DNA of 64,000 nucleotides, from NCBI GenBank assembly GCA_965661105.1, contig CBFICR010000005.1:1-64000 (forward strand). Reading direction: 5' to 3'. Under the pieces are notes generated by a model. That model saw only the letters and a program-made list of their open reading frames with translations, did no database searches and was not told the origin of the DNA. The translations under genes were made by a program, and so were the position numbers. Each line of letters begins with the position of its first letter. Positions within the stretch are counted from its first letter, which is position 1. Shown piece by piece: positions 52,920-59,681 of this stretch. The stretch comes from Eutrophocola sp965661105. Lineage in GTDB: Bacteria > Pseudomonadota > Gammaproteobacteria > Pseudomonadales > Pseudohongiellaceae.

Positions 52920-52943
52920 ATGGTGATAATACCTCCCGCTTGA
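52920..52943 (+). CDS. Seven-codon upstream ORF of the SulP gene
   Basis: The frame encodes MVIIPPA and ends with TGA four bases before the SulP ATG. It has a strong GGAGG site four bases upstream, while the SulP ATG has no ribosome site of its own. Reinitiation would therefore couple the two. A weak hairpin with arms CCCGC (52935-52939) and GCGGG (52951-52955) encloses the SulP start. Translation is inferred. Confidence 0.45.
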   Translation: MVIIPPA

Positions 52944-52947
52944 AATA

Positions 52948-54606
52948 ATGGCGGGTAATCCTTATCGAGTTATGAGAAACAGATTCATTGTGAAATATTT
53001 ATCCAATATCCGTGGTGATCTATTTGGTGGCCTGACTGCAGCCGTGGTCGCACTGCCTCTGGCGCTGGCATTTGGCGTCGCCTCTGGTGCAGGAGCTCTG
53101 GCAGGACTTTACGGAGCAATCCTGCTGGGTTTCTTTGCCAGTATTTTTGGTGGCACACCCACACAAATCTCCGGTCCGACCGGTCCGATCACGGTCATTA
53201 TTGCCATTCTGTTCATGCGATTTTCAGATGAACCAGCCCTGGTGTTTACCGTCATCATGCTCGGTGGTGTGTTTCAGATACTGTTTGGTTTACTGCGCTT
53301 CGGAACTTATATCAATCTGGTGCCCTATCCGGTTATCTCCGGCTTTATGAGTGGCATTGGCTGCATCATAATCATTCTTCAGTTGGCACCGTTTGTTGGC
53401 CAAACCCTGCCTGAAGGCAACATGCTTAATCACCTGTTTATTTTACCTGGCCTGCTAAGTGAGCCCCGAATTGGCGCTCTGGTGCCAGGCCTGGCGTCCC
53501 TGCTAATTATATTTTTTACCCCTTCCAGGCTCAGGAGCTTGTTGCCACCTCCTCTTCTTGCGTTAGTAGTCGGCACAGCCATTGCCTGGTTCTGGTTCCC
53601 CCTTGCACCGGTAATAGGCGATATACCTACCGGCTTGCCGCAGCTGCATTTTCCGGTCTTCAACCTGGGTGATTTTGCTCTGGTGATTCGTTTTGCCCTG
53701 ATCCTCGCCTTTCTTGGCTCTATAGACTCCCTGTTGACCTCACTGATCGCTGACAGTCTTACCCGGGATAACCATAATTCGAACCAGGAGCTTGTAGGCC
53801 AAGGCATTGGCAACCTGCTTGCGGGAATTTTTGGCGCTATCCCGGGGGCCGGTGCCACCATGCGCACAGTCATCAATGTTCGCTCCGGAGGGAAAACTCC
53901 GCTTTCCGGGGTCATCCATGCCCTGGTGCTGCTGATAATCGTACTCGGCTTTAGTGGACTGGTGGTTCATATTCCCCATGCAGTCCTTGCCGGCATTTTG
54001 CTCAAAGTGGGTATAGATATAATTGACTGGCGTTACCTGAAACGTATCCTGCGCGCTCCGAAAGCAGGTGTTTTTATCATGCTGACCACTCTGGTGCTGA
54101 CAGTTATTGTGGATTTGATTACTGCAGTGGCAGTAGGGATGATTATGGCTTCGGTTTTGTTTGTAAAACGTATGGCCGACACCCAAATGCAAAGCCTGAA
54201 ACTGGTCAAAGACCCCTCCCAATCAGATGATCTGCTGCCGGAAGAATCAGCCATCCTCGAAAATTATCATGGCCGCATAGTGATATTTCATATAGAGGGT
54301 CCTATGAGCTTTGGATCAGCAAAAGACATCGCCAGGGTATTACGCTCGTCAAAAAATCAGGATGTGTTGCTGATCGATTTATCAGACGTTACTTTTATTG
54401 ATAGCAGTGCTTCAATCACCCTGGAGGAAGTGATCAATGACATACAAAGAGCCCAAGACATCGTTATTCTTTGCGGAGCAAGACAACGTGTGCGGGAAGT
54501 AATTGATAAGTTCGGCATTTCAGCCATGCTTCAGGAAGGCTGTATGGTCGAAACGCGACTGCAGGGACTTAGAAAAGCCGATGCAATACTTAAGCAGAGT
54601 CCCTGA
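52948..54606 (+). CDS. SulP family anion transporter
   Basis: This 552-residue inner-membrane transporter has about 12-14 helices, with the SLC26 core beginning DLFGGLTAAVVALPLALAFGVASGAGALAGLYGAI and TQISGPTGPITVIIAI. A cytoplasmic STAS domain covers the C-terminal part (about 440-545; DVLLIDLSDVTFIDSSASITLEEV). Members carry sulfate, bicarbonate or other anions; the substrate is not predictable. The start at 52948 follows the mini-ORF; an internal ATG at 52972 is possible but also lacks a good ribosome site. The 3' end overlaps the converging VOC gene by 17 bases. Confidence 0.88.
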   Translation: MAGNPYRVMRNRFIVKYLSNIRGDLFGGLTAAVVALPLALAFGVASGAGALAGLYGAILLGFFASIFGGTPTQISGPTGPITVIIAILFMRFSDEPALVFTVIMLGGVFQILFGLLRFGTYINLVPYPVISGFMSGIGCIIIILQLAPFVGQTLPEGNMLNHLFILPGLLSEPRIGALVPGLASLLIIFFTPSRLRSLLPPPLLALVVGTAIAWFWFPLAPVIGDIPTGLPQLHFPVFNLGDFALVIRFALILAFLGSIDSLLTSLIADSLTRDNHNSNQELVGQGIGNLLAGIFGAIPGAGATMRTVINVRSGGKTPLSGVIHALVLLIIVLGFSGLVVHIPHAVLAGILLKVGIDIIDWRYLKRILRAPKAGVFIMLTTLVLTVIVDLITAVAVGMIMASVLFVKRMADTQMQSLKLVKDPSQSDDLLPEESAILENYHGRIVIFHIEGPMSFGSAKDIARVLRSSKNQDVLLIDLSDVTFIDSSASITLEEVINDIQRAQDIVILCGARQRVREVIDKFGISAMLQEGCMVETRLQGLRKADAILKQSP

Positions 54607-54889
54607 TTAGTTCCAGGGCGTTACCAAACGGATCCTTGATATAGATTGATTCAGTGCCGTCACGATGGGTAGTCAGAGCCCCGTATTTTTCCGGATGCGC
54701 ACTGGCAACAGCAAAATGAGGGGGATGCTGTCCGGGCAATACCAGAGCAAGGGACAGGTTTTCAAAATCGAGCATGGCCCAGGTATCGTCCTGATAACTG
54801 ACCTTGACGGAAAATTCCTTGCTATACCAGTCCACGGCCTTGCTTATATCTTCTACCTGGATGGCAATATGATGAATACTGTCAGTCAT
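54590..54889 (-). CDS. VOC (glyoxalase/bleomycin-resistance) superfamily protein
   Basis: This 99-residue protein has the beta-alpha-beta-beta-beta fold of one VOC module: SIHHIAIQVEDISKAVDWYSKEFSVKVSYQDDTWAMLDFENLSLALVLPGQHPPHFAVAS. It ends IYIKDPFGNALELI, where His and Glu are possible metal ligands. With a single module it would act as a dimer. The substrate is unknown. It converges on sulP and shares its last 17 bases. Confidence 0.8.
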   Translation of the reverse strand: MTDSIHHIAIQVEDISKAVDWYSKEFSVKVSYQDDTWAMLDFENLSLALVLPGQHPPHFAVASAHPEKYGALTTHRDGTESIYIKDPFGNALELIRDSA

Positions 54890-54942
54890 TTAAATTTACT
54901 CCAAAAAATGCGGCTGTCGAACACTTGCCTCAAAAAAGCCTT

Positions 54943-55521
54943 TTAGATTTTCTCAATAACCAGGCTAAGCTCGCCGACCCGAAAACCGAATTTTGTCAGA
55001 ACTGTGCGGTTGATAATATGATCCTCATCAATCAGAAATAACCAGTCATCAAGATTTACCACAATAGTACCATCACCATAGGGAACCTCCAGACTATAAA
55101 CCCAGTTAAAGGCAGCGCCGGCAATTTCACCGTTTGCAGTACCAATGACGTCGCCGGCGACGCCGGAATAACGACCATTACCCTGATGAGTCAATTGCCA
55201 GATACGATCCTGTTCCTCGCCATCATCATAAATAAAGTGTTCAACCAGTGTACCCTGCTCGCCTTCCCAGGAAGCTTCAATTGTGGCTTCAAAACGCCTT
55301 GTAACTTTGCCGGATCTGTCCTGCAGAAGTCCATAGGCCATGAGACTGCCATCAAAAAAGGTTCTCAGATCAAGCTGCGGGGTGGTATCGCGATAATCAT
55401 CCAGTGTCGTTCTGCTGCAACTGCTGATGACAAGTGTCAAAGCAATAACCAGGATTCCGAAAATTGACTGTTTATGTTTGAGTGCCAGCTTTGCTGTTAA
55501 TACGTTATTTAAATTGGCCAT
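54943..55521 (-). CDS. DUF3833 family lipoprotein
   Basis: This 192-residue protein carries a lipoprotein signal with lipobox LVISSC (Cys near 35), preceded by 18 polar residues. The family pattern TPQLDLRTFFDGSLMAYGLLQDRSGKVTRRF and WQLTHQGNGRYSGVAGDVIGTANGEIAG is clear. Function is unknown. DUF3833 genes typically neighbour DUF2878, chalcone-isomerase-like and cyclopropane/furan fatty acid genes. Its ATG overlaps the preceding stop by one base (TAATG). Confidence 0.82.
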   Translation of the reverse strand: MANLNNVLTAKLALKHKQSIFGILVIALTLVISSCSRTTLDDYRDTTPQLDLRTFFDGSLMAYGLLQDRSGKVTRRFEATIEASWEGEQGTLVEHFIYDDGEEQDRIWQLTHQGNGRYSGVAGDVIGTANGEIAGAAFNWVYSLEVPYGDGTIVVNLDDWLFLIDEDHIINRTVLTKFGFRVGELSLVIEKI

Positions 55522-56054
55522 TAACTTTGCCTTATTAGATTATCCCTGAAATCAGGTCGAGTGGTTTTTTCAGACAACCAGATCGCCGCAAACTGTTCCG
55601 TGAATGCGGAGTCTGCAATAGTACCCAGCAGGCGTCCATTAAAATAAAAATTACTTGAGCCCAGAGTATCGACATAAAGTGTAATAACATCACCTTTATC
55701 TACGTCACTCAGCATAGTTTCAAGAGTTCTGAGTCTTGAAGTATTGTCTTCACTGTCGGCATCAATACCAATGGCCTGCCATTGCTTGCGGGTTTCTTCT
55801 ACCAGCTGCTGGCTGCTGAACTGCCTTTTGTACTGTATTTCAAGGGCAAAGGGTTTTGTTTCCGAAAAAATAAAATTACCGCTATTGGAGTAAAGTCGTG
55901 CTTCATATACATTCCAGAAGAGAAACTTGAACTCTGCCTCCCCTACCAGCTGAAACTGCTGCCAGGGATTAATCGAGCCCTGGGCATAGAGCAAGTTAAA
56001 CGACGTCGCCGGTAATAACAGAAAAAAACCAACAAGCTGTAAAAGCTTTTTCAT
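55521..56054 (-). CDS. Chalcone isomerase-like secreted protein
   Basis: This 177-residue protein has a signal peptide ending at YAQG. It shows the bacterial chalcone-isomerase-like pattern: FQLVGEAEFKFLFWNVYEARLYS, QYKRQFSSQQLVEETRKQW, and GDVITLYVDTLGSSNFYFNGRLLGTIADSAFTEQFAAIWLSEKTTRPDFR. The family lacks the plant catalytic setting and probably binds a lipid. It sits between DUF2878 and DUF3833. Confidence 0.8.
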   Translation of the reverse strand: MKKLLQLVGFFLLLPATSFNLLYAQGSINPWQQFQLVGEAEFKFLFWNVYEARLYSNSGNFIFSETKPFALEIQYKRQFSSQQLVEETRKQWQAIGIDADSEDNTSRLRTLETMLSDVDKGDVITLYVDTLGSSNFYFNGRLLGTIADSAFTEQFAAIWLSEKTTRPDFRDNLIRQS

Positions 56055-56114
56055 TTTAGTGCTGACCTTTCAAAGTTTGATTGTTTAGAGTTGCATTATT
56101 TAAAGGTTAATTAT

Positions 56115-56654
56115 TTAAATCTGAATTTTTTTAAGTATCCATTCTTCACATTGAATCATCAGCGGCACAAAGCCTGCCCACAATACACCAATGACCAGCA
56201 TTGTTAGAGTAATAGACAATCCATAACTGACTGCGCCCATAAGATAACCGGCAAAATAACCCAGGCAGCCGGCAACTATCCCTATGGCAGATTGAGCCAA
56301 TGGATGCCAGCGGCTGATAAATGAAAATCCTCTTGGCAAAGTCAGGGCAAAGGACAACCATAACAATACCAGCCATATGGGAAGATAGGCCGAGGTAAAA
56401 ACAAATACGCCAGATGCCATTAATGCAGAATCCATCAGCAGACCGCTAATAAAGGTCAGCACAACAACCGGTAAAGCCCGGATGATATTCGGCCATGTCA
56501 ATAATTTCAGCGCTATAACCGCAATCACCGGAAACACAGCCTGTGACTGAAAGACCACCAGACCCACCCAGGTTACCTTGAACAGGACAAGGTCAACCCA
56601 GGCGGGTAGTAATATTCCTGAAATACGCGCAGCTGTACTGTTCACTGTAGACAC
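56115..56654 (-). CDS. DUF2878 family membrane protein
   Basis: This 179-residue protein has five or six hydrophobic helices over almost its whole length (LVLFKVTWVGLVVFQSQAVFPVIAVIALKLL). It starts with GTG at 56654; a GTG at 56645 with AAGAG upstream is an alternative. Function is unknown, but the family travels with chalcone-isomerase-like and DUF3833 genes. It is first in this three-gene unit and divergent from the next gene over a 37-base gap. Confidence 0.75.
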   Translation of the reverse strand: MSTVNSTAARISGILLPAWVDLVLFKVTWVGLVVFQSQAVFPVIAVIALKLLTWPNIIRALPVVVLTFISGLLMDSALMASGVFVFTSAYLPIWLVLLWLSFALTLPRGFSFISRWHPLAQSAIGIVAGCLGYFAGYLMGAVSYGLSITLTMLVIGVLWAGFVPLMIQCEEWILKKIQI

Positions 56655-56691
56655 TCTTGTTTATAGGTAGATTTACGCAAAAAACCCTGAA

Positions 56692-58005
56692 ATGGATTCA
56701 TTGGCCAGGCCTCTGAACTGGTACCATTGGGCTATGTCTATGCAACAATATCTTGCCCGTTATGCCGAAACAGAAGCCTCTGAGGTACATGCTTATGTCC
56801 AGCATGCTGTTTCCGATTCCTGGAGCTGGAGGCATGTATTGTGTATCCCTGCCTTCGCGGAAGAATCTGATTTTCTTGAAAAACTCACCTCTGCCATTAA
56901 CCGGCAAAATGTGCTGATTATCCTGGTGGTGAATGCCAGTGAAAATGCAGACCCGGGAGAAATCGAGCAGACCAGGCAAATCGCAGTACATCTGGACAGG
57001 CATTATTCATGTACAGCGAGAATTGCGCCTCACATTCAGCTCTTGTCCATACGCGACAATCTTGATGTGCTGTTGGTGGAACGTTGCAGTTCCGGCCTGT
57101 TTTTGGCGGAAAAGGAAGGCGTCGGTCTGGCTCGCAAAATTGCCTGTGATATTGCCTGCCAGCTGATTTCCATGGACATCCTGAAAACACCCTGGATCCA
57201 TTCCACCGATGCTGATGCTGTTTTACCCCATGATTATTTTCAGGCATCGGTCGGCCTGGACGTTCAAAATGTTAGCGCCGGCATCTATCCTTTTCATCAT
57301 ACGCCCCATGTACAGCAGGATATTCATAATGCGCAGCACAGCTACGACCTGGCGATGAACTATTACGTCGCCGGGCTGAAGTGGGCGGGATCACCCTGGG
57401 CCTTCCATACTATTGGCAGTACTTTGCTAATTAATGCACAGCATTATGTCAGGGTGCGTGGGTTCCCCAAACGTCAGGCTGGTGAAGATTTTTACCTGCT
57501 CAACAAGCTCGGAAAAACCGGTCATATTGTATCTTTACAATCCTCAGCCATTGAACTGACCAGTCGGCTTTCAAATCGCGTACCTTTTGGTACTGGCCCT
57601 GCCCTGGAAAAAATAATTGCCCTGAAAAACCCGAGCAAGGATTATCTGTTCTACCATCCCGAATGCTTTCGCTATTTAAAATGCTGGCTGGCAATAGCGA
57701 AAACCTTACAGCCGGATAATAAAATCACTTTGAGTGAGGAAAGTCTGCAGGCATTTATTAACAGTGAGAAAGAGTTCAGCAGTATTGACGGCAACATTCT
57801 ATATAACTGCCTAAAGGATCTGGGCCTGGAACTGGCAATTGCCCATGCTTTTTCCCATAGTAAAAATCAGAGAGTAATGCACAGGCATCTGCACAACTGG
57901 TTCGATGCCTTCAAGACTCTGAAATTTATTCATTGGCTACGTGACCGGGAGCTCCCTTCTCTACCTCTGGCTGAAATCAAAATATATTCAAAAAGTTTTT
58001 TTTAA
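56692..58005 (+). CDS. Glycosyltransferase family 2-like protein
   Basis: This 437-residue cytoplasmic protein shows a GT-A fold at moderate similarity. HVLCIPAFAEESDFLEKL is the nucleotide-binding start, WIHSTDADAVLPHDYF has the DxD metal site, and AGEDFYLLNKLGKTGHIV is the acceptor-side motif. The C-terminal 150 residues are helical and unassigned. The start could be the ATG at 56692 or that at 56734; neither has a good ribosome site. Sugar and acceptor are unknown. Confidence 0.6.
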   Translation: MDSLARPLNWYHWAMSMQQYLARYAETEASEVHAYVQHAVSDSWSWRHVLCIPAFAEESDFLEKLTSAINRQNVLIILVVNASENADPGEIEQTRQIAVHLDRHYSCTARIAPHIQLLSIRDNLDVLLVERCSSGLFLAEKEGVGLARKIACDIACQLISMDILKTPWIHSTDADAVLPHDYFQASVGLDVQNVSAGIYPFHHTPHVQQDIHNAQHSYDLAMNYYVAGLKWAGSPWAFHTIGSTLLINAQHYVRVRGFPKRQAGEDFYLLNKLGKTGHIVSLQSSAIELTSRLSNRVPFGTGPALEKIIALKNPSKDYLFYHPECFRYLKCWLAIAKTLQPDNKITLSEESLQAFINSEKEFSSIDGNILYNCLKDLGLELAIAHAFSHSKNQRVMHRHLHNWFDAFKTLKFIHWLRDRELPSLPLAEIKIYSKSFF

Positions 58006-58090
58006 AGCAAAGCAGAATTTCTCTCGGTGGAAAAAGAAAATAGTCTTTGTTACCCTTAATTGTCATTCAGCACTAACTACAGGAGTTGTA

Positions 58091-58657
58091 ATGACCAAGT
58101 TGGTTAAAGAAGTAATTGGAATTTTCTTTGAATTAGGTAATGTAGAAGCCGCACTGAAGGATCTCCATGATTCTGGCTTCAGGACTGATGAAATTGGCCT
58201 TCTGGCCGGAGAGAAAACGGTGGAAAAGTCTCTGGGAACCTTATATTCCCGAGCAATTGCATCCAGTGACTCTGCTGATGCACCAGAAACGGCTTTCGTA
58301 AAACAAGAATCCCTTGGCGATAACTTCAAATCCCTGGCAGGCGGTCTCGTGTTTACCGGCATCACCACAACGATGGGTGTTGCCGTGGCCTCTGCAGGCA
58401 TTTTTGGTGGCGCAGCTCTTGCCGCAGGTGCCGGCGCCGTCGGTGTGGTCGGGATCGGTGCACTGGTCGGCTCACTAATCAACAGAAGCGATGCGGAGTA
58501 CCTGCAGGAGCAACTGGATAATGGTCACACCTTGCTGTTCGTTCGTGTCAGTAATTCCGAAGCGGAAAAGCGTATTGTAGAGATCATTACCCGCCATTCC
58601 GGATTCGATGTCAGAATTCTTGAGATTGAAGTAGAAGCGGAAGAAGCGGAAGCCTGA
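58091..58657 (+). CDS. YflT/GSP17M-like stress protein with glycine-rich hydrophobic segment
   Basis: Residues 1-45 (VIGIFFELGNVEAALKDLHDSGFRTDEIGLLAG) match the start of the general stress protein 17M-like domain. A Gly/Ala-rich stretch at about 80-135 (GVAVASAGIFGGAALAAGAGAVGVVGIGALVG) looks like a membrane-inserting glycine zipper. The rest repeats the alpha/beta pattern and ends in an acidic tail. The ATG at 58091 has AGGAG six bases before it and is preferred over the longer frame at 57941, which overlaps the upstream gene. 188 residues. Function unknown. Confidence 0.65.
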   Translation: MTKLVKEVIGIFFELGNVEAALKDLHDSGFRTDEIGLLAGEKTVEKSLGTLYSRAIASSDSADAPETAFVKQESLGDNFKSLAGGLVFTGITTTMGVAVASAGIFGGAALAAGAGAVGVVGIGALVGSLINRSDAEYLQEQLDNGHTLLFVRVSNSEAEKRIVEIITRHSGFDVRILEIEVEAEEAEA

Positions 58658-58692
58658 TCAGAGAACAGACATGCCTCTATCAGGGAATGACC

Positions 58693-59643
58693 CTACTCAA
58701 TCGGTGGTGGTGGTACTTTTCTTGTAGGGGCTTTAAACCTGTGCCCCAGTGCCGCCAGCATGGACCCGACGACAACAAATAGCGCACCCAGATATGCCAG
58801 CGTATTCAGGTTACTGTCTTCAAATACCTGAGGAAAAAACCTTACTGCCAGCGTCATCGACACAATTGTCAGCAAAGGTGCCAATGTAATCACGGCGCTG
58901 ACCTTGGCTGCATCCCAGAGAAACAATGCCTCGGTAAACGCACCATAAGCCAGCACCAGGTTCAGGCTACAGAATAACAAAGCGCCAAATTGTAAAGCAT
59001 CCAGTGAAAATACCGTCATAGGACTGGCAAAGGGCAGCAGCAATATAACACCACCAAGATACATCAGGCTGGTAAGTTGAACCGAGTCCATGCTTTTTAA
59101 CAAGGTCTTCTGAAGCAAACCGTATGTCCCCCAGGTAACAGAGGCCATCACCATCAACAGAATCCCTATGGAATAATTATTAATGGAAGAAAATATTTCT
59201 GCGAGTCGATCGTTGAAGAACAGGGAAAATCCACCCAATAATAAACCAACACCGATCCACTCCAACCAACCCAGAGTTTCCTTGTAAAAAAAGATACTGC
59301 CAAACATAAGAATGAAGGGTGCCATTTGAATCAATACCTGGGCACTTTCAGGATTAAGGTAGCTCAGGCTGCTCAGATAAAATACAAAATTCGCGGAAAG
59401 CGCAGAAGCTGCCAGAAACAGAATCCACTTCACTTTGCTGCCGAATTTTTTTACAGGCGGCAACTTCCCCCGACGCCAGAGAAAAACAAATACCACCACC
59501 GCAGCAAGAGCAAAGCGATACCAGGTAATCGTGATGGTATCCATAGAGCCAATCAGCACAACGAAAGCCACCGGCAATACACCCCACATCAGGGCAGTGA
59601 GCAATGACAGAAAAAATCCCGCCACGGGACGTCTGGCAGACAT
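58693..59643 (-). CDS. EamA/DMT superfamily transporter
   Basis: This 316-residue inner-membrane protein has ten helices and two EamA repeats. It opens GFFLSLLTALMWGVLPVAFVVLIGSMDTITITWYRF, and the first repeat ends GVGLLLGGFSLFF. The second repeat carries MVMASVTWGTYGLLQKTLLKSM. It is not closely similar to the DMT protein at 6377. It starts 38 bases after the M16 protease stop on the same strand. Confidence 0.82.
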   Translation of the reverse strand: MSARRPVAGFFLSLLTALMWGVLPVAFVVLIGSMDTITITWYRFALAAVVVFVFLWRRGKLPPVKKFGSKVKWILFLAASALSANFVFYLSSLSYLNPESAQVLIQMAPFILMFGSIFFYKETLGWLEWIGVGLLLGGFSLFFNDRLAEIFSSINNYSIGILLMVMASVTWGTYGLLQKTLLKSMDSVQLTSLMYLGGVILLLPFASPMTVFSLDALQFGALLFCSLNLVLAYGAFTEALFLWDAAKVSAVITLAPLLTIVSMTLAVRFFPQVFEDSNLNTLAYLGALFVVVGSMLAALGHRFKAPTRKVPPPPIE

Positions 59644-59681
59644 AGGGTTAGTTCCTTGGCTATGAATTAGGACTAAACAGC

